A stretch of 64,000 bases of DNA from Armillaria gallica (GCA_037576215.1 JBANDB010000004.1:1860001-1924000); one strand, 5' to 3'. Positions 24,610 through 36,471 are shown, counted from the stretch's first letter. Numbers and translations: made by a program. The notes: generated by a model not told the origin, from the sequence alone.

Positions 24610-27600
24610 CCCACATTATGCTTGAAGTTGTCTGGAGTCGAGTGGGTGAAGATTGTTTGGCCGTTTGTGCCCTAGAAGTTGATGAATGTTAACTTTAAGC
24701 TTCGTTCCGTTCTTCACACGTCCTACAAGGTCGAGATTGCGCACTGACTTGATCTGCAGTGAGTGTCGAGCTGCAGTGCCTTTATCATGCGCTAACTGGG
24801 AAGATCATAAGGTAAGGGCTACATCTATCTATGAGGAAGTGTGTTAAGCAAACGCGACTCCTAGCATACCGAGCAATGCTGTCGTTGCAGCATCGATGAA
24901 GCAAAGGCTGAAGTTGGATTCGATTTATAGCCGGAGTGGATATATGCTGATGAGAATGCTGTAGGTTGAAACTGAAGATGTGGAAAGCAAAACTGAGAGC
25001 GTATTTGGAACGTCTGGGTGAGTGTGGTCGAGCGATGGTGCCATGTTGTTTGTCTGACTGAAATGCAGGGCTTGCTGGTCGAGCAGAGACACGTGAGGTC
25101 GCCTTTCTGTCTTCTATCAACGCGTTACTGATATCATTCTCAGCGTCACCTCCTCAAAGTCAGTTGGTACCCACACCCATCGATTCTACAGAGAACGTCA
25201 ACGTCGTCGTTGTCGATGCCGGCAGTCATGACCTTGACTAATCAAAGTGATAGTAATGTTTACTCGAACGGTATAGCTTGAGCCTTCCATTGGGTGGGAT
25301 CGTCCGGATGTTTGGGGGAATTCGGAAGTGGGATGGGTAGTTGGCAAGTTGTTCTGGGGCAAAGTGTTCTTTTTTTGTTTTTGTAGCGTTAGCTATCACA
25401 ATGTTATCGGTTTGGATGTGTACATGTTGGGCTATCTTAAGAGGCACTGCGCTGGATGTTGTATGGGTGGCGGAGCTCGAGGCCTTAAGTGATGCTGGAT
25501 ATCACTCCCTTCTTCCATGTCAAGATCCATGCGCCACATCACGACCATGAACCAAAAGATTGGATTGATTGCACTGCTCAGCCTGCTGGTATTGGCGACG
25601 GTCCGATCTGGTCTTAAGGCTCGCAGGTGATATCGGTATGTCTGTCTTGAGATGGATGTGCAATCAAAGGCTAACTGCAGTCAGATCTCATTTCGTCTTC
25701 ATTGCTGCGTCGCCATTCATAGATTTCGCAGTGTGCGTATGCTGGGACAGTGTTGAGGATTCCTTGAGATGGATGAGGGTAAACCAGGCGTATACCTGAA
25801 GCTTACCATTTGTCTGTGCCTTAGTGAATATTGGTTATATCCTGGGTACTTGGAATATGTACTTAAATCTTTTGCTCCCATTTTTTGATCAGGCTGGGTG
25901 TTCGAATATGGGTCGAGCCGTTTAATCTATGAGACATGACACGATTGTACGGTTGATCTTGAGACTCATTGCACATGTATCATAGGCATCACTCTAGGTC
26001 ACTGGAGGAAATCGGCATATTGATTGTTGAATAGCACACTAGGCGAGGTGTTTACCCTATATGAATTATTTGTCTCAAGATTAGTATCTGAGTTATGGAC
26101 TTGGCTGATATGTATTATTTTAAATATTGTTTCCCTATGTACATATGACATTTACCTTCGTGGTGAATAATTGTGGATTTAAAATGCCGATGGGCACATG
26201 ACACTCCGAGCATAGGAAATACTCCGAGTTCTGGCAGTCCCGCAGTTCTGGTGCCTCGGAGTTTACAATCAATTCGCCCATTTCCTCAAGTGAACTAGAG
26301 TGATGCTTACAATACGAGTGCAAATAGTCTTAAGATCGACCTCAAGAGATTAAGGAAGCAATTGCTTCAAGTCTGACGTGTCCTAAATAAAATGGCTTGA
26401 CCGGTATTCGAACACCAAGCCTAATCTAAAAAAGGCAAAATACTTCACTTCGAAGCATATAATGGAAACACCACTGAAGCATAAGCATCTAAGGATACTT
26501 CCGGTATACCTCAGGTTTACCCTTGTCCTATCTTAAGACGTTACAGAGTCTCTGCGAGTGCTGCCCGTATACGCACACTACTTAATCTACGGACACAGAC
26601 ACCAATGAACACAAAATGAGAACCAACAGCAATCAGCCTTTGATTGCACATCCATCTGAAGACAGAGGCGCCCTGAAGTCACCTGCGAATCCTAATACCA
26701 TATCGGACCGTCGTCAATACGAGCAAGCAGAGCAGCGAAATCAATCGAAGCTTTGGGTTTGAGGCCGTGTCATGGCGTGTGGGTCTTGAAATGGAAGAAG
26801 GGGAAGATATCGAGCATCACATCTTAAGGCATCCACTTCCGCCACACATACAACATCCAGCGGAATGACTCTTTAGATAGCCCAATATGTACACACTCAA
26901 ACCGATAACATTGTGATAGCCAATGCTACGAAAACAAGAAAAAACCAACACCTTGCCCCAGAACGACTTGTGAACTACTCATCCCACTTCCGAATTCCCT
27001 CAAACATCCGGACAATCCTACTAAATTGAACGCTCAAGTTATATCGTTGGAGTAAACATGGCTAATCACTTTGATTAGTCAAGGTCATGACTCCCAGCCT
27101 CGATGACGACCACATTGACGCCTTCTGTAGAATCAATGGGCGTGGGTATCAACTGACTTTCGGGAGGCGATGCTGAGAATGACATCAGTGTATGTCGACG
27201 GAAGACAGAAGGACAACCCCACGAGTCTCTGCTCAGCAAACAAGCCCTGCATTTGAGTCAAAAGAATGATGTAACACAATCACTCAACCACACTTACCCG
27301 GCTGTTCAAAATATGCTCTCAGTTTTGCTTTCCACATCTTCAGTTTCATCCTATCGCGTTCTCATCAGTGTGTTTCCCCTCCGGCTACAAATCCAAGCCA
27401 TACTTCAGCCTTTGCTTCAATGATGTTGCGACGATGGTGTTAGTCGGCATGCTAGCAGCAACATTCGCTTAGTATACTTCCCCATAGATAGATGCAGTCC
27501 TTACCTTAGGATGTTTCTAGTTCGCGTATGATAAAGGCACTGTAGCTCGACGCTCGCTGCAGGCCAAATGAGTGTCCAATATCGACCTCGTAGGACATGT

Positions 27601-27710
27601 GAAGAACGGGTCGAAGCTTAAAGTCACGATTGATCAATTTCTAGTGCACAAACAATCAAACATCTTACTTCTGCCCACTTGACTCTAGACGACTTCAAGC
27701 GTAATCTCTC
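24610..27710. repeat. Old diverged ~3.1-kb palindrome
   Basis: Left arm about 24610-26030 and right arm about 26260-27710 are inverted copies, roughly 75-85% identical with indels, around a ~230-bp centre near 26150. Anchors: the segment with GACTAATCAAAG (25252 against 27076), the CAATGTTATCGGTTTG segment (about 25400 against 26915) and the segment with AAGTTGTCTGGAGTC (24625 against 27690). One arm portion (right arm, minus strand, about 27360-27620) reads open as FKLRPVLHMSYEVDIGHSFG and resembles a coding exon; its left-arm partner has stops. The arms therefore probably derive from a gene-bearing element that inserted twice head to head or folded back. Confidence 0.85.
25890..25940 (+). 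repeat. tRNA-3'-half-like motif inside palindrome arm
   Basis: A GTGTTCGAATA core (B-box-like) sits inside a GGCTG...GAGCC stem. The partner in the right arm (about 26395-26432, minus strand) is a cleaner GGCTTGGTGTTCGAATACC followed by GGTCAAGCC. This looks like the T-arm and acceptor end of a tRNA and could mark a tRNA-derived part of the repeat. No complete cloverleaf was found. Confidence 0.35.
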
Positions 27711-28600
27711 TGACCTCATACCAGCTATCAAAGACTGCACGCATGGATAACGCCCATCTTTCTCCTTACAAGCAAGGGCGGTGACTTGCTTTGTCTCGAT
27801 GCTCAACATTCTCACCCACAGCAACGCCCCACCTGCCCCACCACAACCTCTGCATTTCCAGCTTTGCCACGCCCACGCCGTCTTGTCTCCAGCTAGGGGC
27901 GTCTTTGCTGACGTTCCATCAAGTCTGCGCTCTCCTACAGCACTCACTCATCTGATCTAACGATGCGGAAAATCCACACATAGATGGTTGGGAACTTCAC
28001 GGCTCCAGAGGACTCGTGTTTGCGACATTCGATACCGAGATTGTCATGCTATTTGTTGAAACTGTCGCCTGGTCTCGAGTCACTCCCACTGATGGGTACA
28101 ATGCCTGCACCGAAGAGCATAAGAACATCCTGCAGGAATATCACTGCCAGTCGAACCCTTACCCATTGCGCGCTATAGTCCGTGTTTTCCCCGTCGATTC
28201 GGATATGTTTTTCGAGGCTTTAGAGTCTCAGGGACCATACGGCACGTTGGGAGACCGTAAATTTGGCGGGCAATTTGGAGGGGTACGCGTCTTCTCGGAG
28301 ATTGTCCCTGAGGAGAGCCTTCCCATCCTGGAGACCCTCAGACTCGCTGTCGAAGGTCTAGATTCCTGCCGTGTAGTAGAAGGCAGGATGTTCTATCATA
28401 GACTGGCCAAAACATTGTTATTGGGCACCGATAGTGCATCGGGTGACGTGGAGAAGTCCACTCGACCCTAGACGACTCTGAGCGCAATCTCTCCGACACT
28501 GTGCTGGCTATCAGACTCTTCACACATGTATATTGGCCATCTGTCTCCCTACAAGCAAAACGGCGATCTTCCTCTCGACTGACTTCCATTCTTGGGACAA
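27665..28600 (+). repeat. Direct repeat pair (~135 bp) flanking an open frame
   Basis: 27665-27800 and 28450-28600 match in direct orientation. They share the CCACTTGACTCTAGACGAC / CCACTCGACCCTAGACGAC start, the following CAATCTCTC, and the CTCCCTACAAGCAA end. The unit is the outermost part of the right palindrome arm. The 650 bp between the copies contain the open frame at 28016-28471, as if that piece was captured between two copies of the repeat end. Confidence 0.7.
28016..28471 (+). CDS. Hypothetical protein or gene fragment (151 codons)
   Basis: Uninterrupted frame with good coding composition, mixed hydrophobic and acidic content, and a GDRKFGGQFGGVRVFSE loop. No family recognised. No intron is needed. 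The stop lies inside the second copy of the flanking direct repeat (28450-28600), so the last ~7 residues come from repeat sequence. That suggests a truncated C-terminus, so this may be a captured fragment of a longer gene. Confidence 0.45.
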   Translation: MFATFDTEIVMLFVETVAWSRVTPTDGYNACTEEHKNILQEYHCQSNPYPLRAIVRVFPVDSDMFFEALESQGPYGTLGDRKFGGQFGGVRVFSEIVPEESLPILETLRLAVEGLDSCRVVEGRMFYHRLAKTLLLGTDSASGDVEKSTRP

Positions 28601-28732
28601 GACTTTGACTAACCATCTGTCATCCGAACTTTTACCATGATATGAAACAGAGTTAAAATCGCAGTCCTTCCCGCCATTCCATGCACCCTCATATGTAATC
28701 AACAACATACTAGAGGAAGTAGCCGTTGCAGG

Positions 28733-29017
28733 TCAATCAAGGTGCTCTGGATCAATTGAGGGCGATGTCATCTGTAGTAGAGTAGCGTGGAGACAGGCGT
28801 AGGATTGTTCAAGAGCTTGAGAAGTCAGCAAAGGAGAATGTGCCATTCCAGTCGAATGGAAAGGCACAGCAAGAAGTGCGGCCTTGTAGCCTCCATGGTC
28901 GCTTTCTACGATCCACGGTGACGAGGCAGATGCATATGGCTTCAAAGTAACCCATTTTTTCAGCTGCGAGAAGTCCTGAATAAGGATGGACTTAGAGTTG
29001 TATTGAGATAGACTCAT
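28733..29017 (-). CDS. Possible exon, unknown protein
   Basis: Open frame of 94 codons with balanced composition (start MSLSQYNSKSILIQDFSQL). It may be a short gene or part of a spliced gene with the minus-strand frames at 29.46-29.85 kb, but I could not join them with certainty. No recognised domain. Confidence 0.3.
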   Translation of the reverse strand: MSLSQYNSKSILIQDFSQLKKWVTLKPYASASSPWIVESDHGGYKAALLAVPFHSTGMAHSPLLTSQALEQSYACLHATLLQMTSPSIDPEHLD

Positions 29018-29462
29018 GCATGTGAAGTGCGTATGAACGCCTCAAATCTTTGATAGTTTCCACCCTGGGTGGCGGCCACATCACCGGCAGTCATAGACCG
29101 CACCCTCCAGAGCATAAATCACCTCAACATTCTGGTCCGACGTGAACCTCTGAGAAATCAGCTGGTAAGAGCAGACAAACCTGTCCATAATTCACTCTGG
29201 TCGATGCTTCGACTATCTTGCGAACGTAATTCTTTCCAATGTGTCATGATACAAAGAAATCTACCATGCTTCAAGACACAAGTTCAGTCCAGCCGAGGGA
29301 AGGGGCTAAATCCGCTATGTCGTCCCACCGAGGTGACTCTGCCATGTAGAATATGAGAAACTGCTTCACTACTTGTTCGACGCTATGAAAGAAACAGCAG
29401 TTTCATGCATGTAATCAGGAAGAAGGCGTTGCGCAGTTGCCAGTATAACGTTATGTTATTCC

Positions 29463-29870
29463 TCATTGAGGAGAAAGTGGCGTACTAAAACCATCGGGAA
29501 TCAGATACGTCGTTACTTTGAACATCTCGACGGCCCTTTCAAGATTCTGAGGTCCCGAGCTTAAACCCGTGATCCAGCCCTTGTTCTTGAGATACGGATG
29601 GAGCGATCGGAAGTCTTCGTGGCGAGCGGGATGGGGCATGAATTCGGAAGGTTTATGGTGCCAGAAGGGTACCTGGTACTCCAAAGGGAGCCAGAATCCC
29701 AGCGCATGTACCCTCACAATGGTTTAAACGGATACTACCATCTGCATAGAGTATCAGAAAATCAACGGAAGCAAAACAGACAGGTCCATGTACGCCTAGC
29801 TGATCTGGCCTCAGTGGATGTTCAGTGAACTTGGGGAGGATCAACACTGCGGTTAGAGAGGACGTGAGCT
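29463..29870 (-). pseudogene. Fragment of unknown protein, two frames
   Basis: Two overlapping minus-strand frames appear to be parts of one protein. The first (to about 29653) contains GPVCFASVDFLILYADGSIR. The second (29717-29463) contains HPYLKNKGWITGL and ends at 29463. A change of frame around 29700-29720 could be an intron or a frameshift. Not recognised; given neighbours I favour a remnant. Confidence 0.3.
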
Positions 29871-30044
29871 CGGATAGCTCATCTAGGGAATCTGGACATC
29901 ATCATCGTTAGATAGTTGCATTGAGGACATCGGAGCTTCCAGCGAGTGAAGACCACTGAGGCCACAAAACCTCGAAAAGGAAGTGGTCATGTCTAAACGT
30001 GCACCGGTGAGATCACCAACGCACCTTAAGATAAACCGTCACCC

Positions 30045-30085
30045 ACCTATGGCGTTAAGTCCAAGCTGGACTTAGGTGGCCATGC
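30045..30085. repeat. Palindromic ~40-bp motif shared with 8.3 kb
   Basis: CCACCTATGGCGTTAAGTCC is followed by AAGCTGGACTTAGGTGG and can form a hairpin. An inverted, slightly diverged copy is at about 8312-8352. Probably debris of a small foldback element. Confidence 0.55.
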
Positions 30086-30641
30086 CATCCTTGCCCATGG
30101 AGATACATCAGTATATGATGTTCATGATGTTCATCTAAAGGCGCTGTTCAATACACTGTCTGCAGATGTCGATCACTCACCCGCTCATACTGATGAATTG
30201 ATACTCAACCATCTCAATCTTAAGAATAAGCCTCCTCTCCTAAGAGTAGCCTCGAGAAAAGATACAGCCTTCAGACCAGAACAACAGGCGCTCATCAGTA
30301 CATAAATATATGGTTAACACCGGGACTTATGGCCAGCTAAACAAAGTACAACTTACCATGAATGGCTCCATCCACCAGAACGAGTAGTACATGGCCACAC
30401 AACCATCTTCAGAGTGGTCTTGCCTTGGGACATGGCTTGAAGCACTTTCTTGTTGTGCGGTCTTCAGACGCCATACATGGCTCCTGTGGCATTCCATGTC
30501 AGACTAGCCGTCTGTCGCCTTAACTCATCTTAAGATGCTCGTATCAAAAACACAAATATATGCTATATTATATCAGCCTGTATGGTACATTTTTACTGTG
30601 GGAGACATCAGTAAGGGCCATACTTATCAACGAAAATAGTC

Positions 30642-31352
30642 CTACGTATGATGGTAGATTTCAATCACAATCAGCCTACAAGAATTCTGAACTTTCATTA
30701 GTTGCTGCAGTCGCTGTCTCACACAGAAAAAAAGCTCACAATGAGACAAAATATACTTTTCAAGGAAAGTGCGAGACACCATTTCGAGGGCTTCAGAGAC
30801 CTTGGGAGCATCGCAACACAGCTTGAGGGATTTCCTCCACTCTGTCTGATTCTCGCACTTGAAGTCCCCGCCTAAATATTTGGCAACCTGATGCAGATAC
30901 CAAGATTCGTCGTCAGCGCTCCAAAAGCCAACATCCAGCCCACTTCCTTTCCATGCTGTTGGTTTGGGGAACCAAGACACATGCTCTGTCAACTGCCCTC
31001 GGCAGTCGTTCTCGGCTTTCTTACGCTCTTGGCTCTTCTCTTCCAACCACTCAACCTTGTAGACGCCACAGATGATATCAATTTGATCTTCAGTTAGCAC
31101 CTCGTCCCACAGCTCGTCACCATCCGCCGTGCGATGGACCCCTCCGATCTGCGTGACTCTCCTCGATAGGCCGCTGAGAACGACTTCTTCGAATCGCTCA
31201 TGTTCCATCTCCACAGCTAGGCGCCAGATCAAGCCACCGTGCTTCAAAGCCGCCCGGAGGATTTCATTGCTCTCAAATAGCTGCCGCTGCCGCCGAACAT
31301 AGCTCTGATAATCCTCCATGTTTGGCTGAAAACCCTTGGCTCGGTAAGGCAT
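30642..31352 (-). CDS. Mushroom-specific hypothetical protein
   Basis: Single-exon frame of 236 residues from Met at 31352 to the stop at 30642. The frame is open further upstream, but that part has low coding character and splice-like signals, so I start at MPYRAKGFQPNMEDY. The order of motifs is that of a family repeated widely in Agaricomycetes: an N-terminal helix region (RRQRQLFESNEILRAALKHGG) with a G-G-L-I-W-R core, then D-E-L-W-D-E-x-L-T and I-C-G-V-Y-K-V, and finally S-W-F-P-K-P-x-x-W-x-x-S-G-L-D-V-G-F-W. Function unknown. The C-terminal 60 residues after GFWSADDESWY are less conserved in my memory. It lies alone between relics and may still be intact. Confidence 0.65.
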   Translation of the reverse strand: MPYRAKGFQPNMEDYQSYVRRQRQLFESNEILRAALKHGGLIWRLAVEMEHERFEEVVLSGLSRRVTQIGGVHRTADGDELWDEVLTEDQIDIICGVYKVEWLEEKSQERKKAENDCRGQLTEHVSWFPKPTAWKGSGLDVGFWSADDESWYLHQVAKYLGGDFKCENQTEWRKSLKLCCDAPKVSEALEMVSRTFLEKYILSHCELFFCVRQRLQQLMKVQNSCRLIVIEIYHHT

Positions 31353-31639
31353 GCGCTCAGCAGCTCTGACGAATGTTCTCTCCTCGCATTGGCCTTGAAC
31401 CCTTACGCAAGTAGACAGTTTTACGCCCCAGTTGCACAGGAACATTGTCATTTGATCCAAAGTGTGAGCATAACTGTTACAGAGACCCAACACTACTGTA
31501 GACTGTTTCCTACCATAAACACCACAAGAAATACCTGCGGTAACACACAGCATCTTTGCTCAGGTATTTTTAGAACAACAACACGATCAGAAATACAGGG
31601 TATAAACACCTAATATCAACACCTAATATCATTTATAGG

Positions 31640-33490
31640 CAATAAGGAAGGAAGGAAGGTAATTTTATTAGTTGTTGGTGCTCCTGAACAGAAACGTAAC
31701 GATGTCCATACTACAGTCAGTCTGAGACAGAAATAAACAAGATCTACAAAGATTGGTAACTGTTATGGGACTGAACCTCTGCCATGCTCTGCTGCTTTGG
31801 TAAAGCCCCACCAAGAGTACTCCCTCACGGCGTCGGCGATGGTAAGGTGAAAAGTGTGATCAGAAAGGCATGAAAGCCTTGTGATAGAATATGAACAGGA
31901 TAACACATGAGGGAGCCATAGTGCAACAGCTTTGTGGCCACCCTCCTTCGTCGTAGCATAGTAGCCTTGACGACGGAATAATATGAATCAAAGCAGGGAA
32001 AGAGGAGTTGGGACGTCCATAGCAAGAAGCGTCGCAACCCCTGTTTTCTGCTGCGATAATTTGGGCACCATCCCTCAAAATATGTGTGTCCAGAGCAACT
32101 GGTGACATTGTGGGATACACTCAGAGGCTATTCGAGGAAGGGTGCCCAAGATATTGGAAGGGTCCCAGTGAGAACTGTTGCGCTGGGCGTCGTCCGGCTG
32201 TTTCAGACATAATCCATTAGAAAATATGTTCCCTGAGCAATGTGCAAGTCTGCGCAGTACTCCAAAGTCCAGCCATTCAAGGTGGTACGAGGTGCGCGGT
32301 CGAGCAGCGCAATTGGCTGCAGGTCCAAGTGGTCAGCGTGGCCCCTATTTCGCACCTGGATGTCGTCCAGACGATTTACACACAAACCATTGAAGTAAAG
32401 TCTCCCTGATCAATCTGCAACTTTGCAAGATACTCTCAAAGACGATTCGAGGGAGGGGGGGTCAAGAAAAAGGACTCCAAGAATGAAGACTTAGACACGA
32501 CACAAATGGCATCATGTACTTATTTAGATATGTTGGAAATGCTAGGTTCACAGTGGGTAGACTAGTGGCTGGTAAAGCCAGACTAATGAACTTGTATTCT
32601 CTGTTTGATATTCGAGCTCACATCGTCACCAAGCGACAGTGCTGATCATTAACTGTCGAAATGCTCATCTTACCAGTCACCACTTGTTAATGTCTTGCCA
32701 TTATTCTTTCATTAGTTGTATGTATTTGTTGCTTATATCCGCAGCTTTTAGTTAGAATTATCGTATAAAAGGACTGTACTTGAGTAGTATATGCCATCTT
32801 GTTTGCAACGGATATACAACACCCTTTCCTCTTGCTCATTTCATGGTCCCAAGCCTTGTGATTCCAATATTCTCTGGCTCCTACAGAGCCTGTATTTATA
32901 CTACGAAAACTATCTAGAATGTTTTACTAAACTCATCCATAAGCAGTAAGTATCGGTCCCAAGGTCATCTGGCATCATGCTGACTTAAACCTTCTACACT
33001 CTTCTTGTGGCTTCCCACGATATCTCCAACAAGATAATTCATAGCAAAAACATGTGCCAAAACACCAAGGTAAAGATTAAAAAGGAAGCAGATAGTATTT
33101 TATCAGGTTTTTATAGTACAGTTTTTTATGCTCAAAAAAATCTATATAAATACATGCCGGTGTTTACCTGCCATCTTTCAGACATACCCACTGACATGCC
33201 CCAGTAGTGACTGTAGCTCCATGTATGGAAGCAATAAAGGTAAGGAATAAAAGAGGATTGATTGTGTTGCTTATAATCAACATTTGAATGGTGGAAAGAG
33301 TGGTCAGTTGCTTAGGTTAGAGTTGGAGGTGTTAGACATGCCTAAAATTCTTAGTGATATCTGGGTCAGGCCAAGGGGGTGCTGGAAGGAAGGAAGTTAG
33401 TTTATGATTTATCTAAATGTATGTGGAATAAAAGAATAATAATTTTTAGTTTATATTTTATAATAATAAAAGCCCAGCTCGATGACTTAT
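31640..33490. other. Gene-poor stretch with weak minus-strand frames
   Basis: Minus-strand frames at 32037-31825, 32120-31860 and 32385-32203 read partly sensible protein (for example NGWTLEYCADLHIAQGTYFL), but they stop and shift frame repeatedly, so I call a possible decayed gene only. 32500-33490 is AT-rich with no gene seen. A short GGAA run lies near 31650. Confidence 0.35.
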
Positions 33491-33496
33491 ATATGA

Positions 33497-35673
33497 CTAA
33501 GCAGTAGACGCTCTTTCCAAGATTAATTCATAATCCGGCTCCTTGGGGTGAGTGACGCTGTACAGACTTGCATCTGAACGGCTCAGCGCAATTTTGGTCA
33601 CCTTGAAGCCAACAACCAGTGACTTTAGCAAGAAGTGTGGGCTTGAGGGATGAAGGTCCGTCCACTCAACTGATAACCGTTTCGAAGGTCCATGGTTCAC
33701 AAGCCCATCCAGACATTCAGCAAGACTCTTGTCGCTCACCCTCTCATCCTGGTCACTCCTATCGGCATTTTGACAAGACAGGGCCCTTAGGCAGTTTGTC
33801 GCCTTCTTGGCTTGTAATGGTGTCAGCTCCGACTCTCGAGTAGCAGGGATCCAGATGCCATGGTACTGAGATAGCACCCTTTCCAAAGACCAACAGTACA
33901 CCTTTTCCGGCGCCAAACTGCCCGGGTCACACCTAGACAGCCTGCGCCCCAGCTCTTCCCAGTCCAGATCTTGGTTTGCGTTGGCTCTATTCTGTCCCTC
34001 AGCCTCATCCACACGATCTAAGGGCGCAGTCGGCGGGGTTACGGCGCTATCGAGGTCGCCATAAAGTTCCTCAGCCAGGTCAGCGTCGTTCTCGTAGTCC
34101 TCGCTGTCGTCTCGTGCATTGGGGTCGAATTCCCAGTTCAAGTCCCATTCGTTGTGGAACCCGTCGTATCGGCGCTGAGTATCCTGATAGTCGCCCCAGA
34201 TGTCCTCAACCTGACCACGCACCACATGCTTTCGAACGAGATAACCTTTCTCTTCATCCCACATCCATACAAACACATGAGCGCCCTTTGAGCCCGGTGT
34301 TTTGAATTGGCGTGCATGTTCCTCTCTTTGGAGCTGCACCTGCCGACTCTGCTCGCTTTCCTTCTCATGCCTAAGCACATTCTTAGCCTCATGGCGCGCA
34401 AAGAAATCCTGCCAAGTCTCACACAGGCGCTGCCCATGGGGTATTTCTGACTTCTCGACGGGCTCATGGACAATCTTTGGCCCTTGTTCAGGCTGCAAGT
34501 CAGGAGGTGAAGCCCCCCATTCAACCTGCATCGGCTCCGGAGGCAGATCATGGTCGACACCCCAGCCCGGTGCAACCTCCCAAGTTCCTCCCTCCTGGAA
34601 TGCTAACATACCCGATGGTGCTTCAATTGGCCTGTGAGAGTGGTCACCGTGAAGCCATGATTCCTGCCGAACGTCTCGTAGTCCTATTGTGATTTTCGGA
34701 AGTGGTGGCAGTTGTGCGAATGCCCATGGTTCCGCCTCGCGAATTTCTCTTTCCGTGGGTCTGTACGACTCAAGGCCCCTCTCCACTTGCTCAGGGATCA
34801 GACACTTTCCCCAGATAATCCAGAGAGGTATACACGCCCGAACCATTGATGGAACTGCCTGACCAAACAGGCACCTATCGGCATCCACAAACAGACCCAC
34901 ACGTTCCAGTGGGCGATTGTCCCCATTCTTGTATTGTAGGGGATTGTAGCCCTCTCTGTCACGAGCCATCCAACTTTCCTTCAGTAGGTCTGTCATATGC
35001 CGACCAAAGTGCTGATAGACCACCTCCTCCCAGAAATTCGGCTGGCAGGCTGAATTGTATGCGATTTCAGCCATAACCAGGATGAATGCCGCCCGTGAGT
35101 TCATGATCCTCCAGCCTAGCTTGGTGTGGTTGCCATCACCGCCTGCATAACCGTACTGGTGGGGCTCGGGCCAGCTGAATAGTCGAGTTCTCAGGTGGAA
35201 GTCGGTAGTGGCAGATTGTGAGAACTCCCTCAGCCGCAACAGTGCCATCTCGAGGTCCCGCCAATCCTTGTACACATCCTCACGAAGGTACCACTTCTGC
35301 CCCTTCAATTCCAAAGGCACGCTCCCCGCATGTAGTTCAGACAGCGCAAAAGCTGACATTGACAGGCAGAGTAGGTATCTACAGGAACAAACACCTGATA
35401 CGGAATGGAGTTCACCGACCAGGTACGCGCCAAATAGATTTTTGGATCGCGGGGAAAGTCATCAAGTGGGTCTGTGACGGTGACCGGGATGGGTGGAAGA
35501 CTCTCGGTCCCCAAGAGGACAAATTGCCCACCGTCCTTAGTGCTTACAATCTTTCGAAGGGAGACGCTGTTCCAATGTCAGCCCAACAAGTATAAGGCCA
35601 ACTGGGCGAAAAGAAAATACCTGTCGGTGGCAGCAGCGCCTGTTGAAGGACTCGCGCCTGCATTGGAAGACAT
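33497..35673 (-). CDS. Mushroom-specific hypothetical protein, probable frameshift
   Basis: Unknown function; family common in Agaricomycetes and often scattered among transposons. Exon 1 is 35673-35621 (MSSNAGASPSTG), the intron 35567-35620 (54 bp) and exon 2 35566-33497. Exon 2 starts VSLRKIVSTKDGGQFVLLG and runs to PVDTYSACQ. The rest (FALSELHAGSVPLEL..., then a conserved FILVMAEIAYNSA region and ERVGLFVDADRCLFG...IPLWIIWGKC) continues in another frame. The total of 2123 nt is not a multiple of three, consistent with one single-base change near 35358. A 30-nt GT..AG stretch there is too short to be a convincing intron. The C-terminal half is charged and probably disordered, and ends ELILERASTA. 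A decayed inverted copy is at 7570-8245. Confidence 0.7.
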
Positions 35674-35756
35674 AGTGGCAATCTGGGGAGGTGTCAGCCT
35701 GCTTCAATATCATCCTGGTTCGTATATGAGCATACCGTGTAGGTGACTCAGAATCT

Positions 35757-35894
35757 TAGCCGTGAATTCACGATTCAAACTCTGCTGAAGTGGGACCTTA
35801 GCAGGAGTTTGGGTACCAGGAGATTCAAACCCTGCCAAAGTGGGACCTTGGCAAGAAGTTTGCAAGCCAAAAGATGGTGCCAAAGTGGAACCTT
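35757..35894 (-). repeat. Three tandem ~45-50 bp repeats upstream of gene
   Basis: Counterpart of 7349-7488 in the other arm. It lies about 85 bp in front of the start codon at 35673. Units are related to CTGCCAAAGTGGGACCTT on this strand. Confidence 0.75.
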
Positions 35895-36471
35895 GGCTCG
35901 TTCAGTTGGCAATGTCCCGTGCCATCGAATATAGGGCTGGTCGTGAAGAGGTTCGGACTTGGTGCAAAATTTCCTGTGTCTGGTTGAAACTCCGACAGCT
36001 TCAGATACAAACATGTGCAAAGACCACACTAAGTTGCTTCCGGCTCTAAGTAATGTCGATCTCACATGCTCCCACCCAACTGCCATCCCATGGCGGCAGT
36101 GTATCTGCTCGGATGACTGGACCTAGCCTGGCCATCTCATGGCTGGAGCTCTAGCATCCCACTGTGCGCTAGGATTGGGCCGTTATTCCATGACGGTGAT
36201 CCTACCACACCTAGAGCGGAGTGCTACAAGTGGGCGCTGGGATTCTGCTGTTATTTTATGGCAGTGGTCCTACCACAGAGCCGGTTACCTCTACGTTTAT
36301 TCATTTATTCGTTTATTTCAACATTAGGACGACCTGCTCTCTGAGCACCTCCTCCGGCACCAACATCGGTGATTCTCTTCTAAACCAGGTGTTTGCTTGC
36401 TCCGCTGAGGACGTGTTGAACCTCCATCCTGCCTTCTCATCGCGACCAACCCCTCTTCAGCCCTGGAAATC

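Noticed and set aside
34138..34692. Alternative frames of 70-145 codons opposite or within the 620-codon frame
   Set aside because: Shadow frames of the long minus-strand exon.
35333..35362. 30-nt GT..AG segment as an intron in the 33.5-kb gene
   Set aside because: Too short for splicing in basidiomycetes; the intron sizes elsewhere in the window are 45 nt or more.
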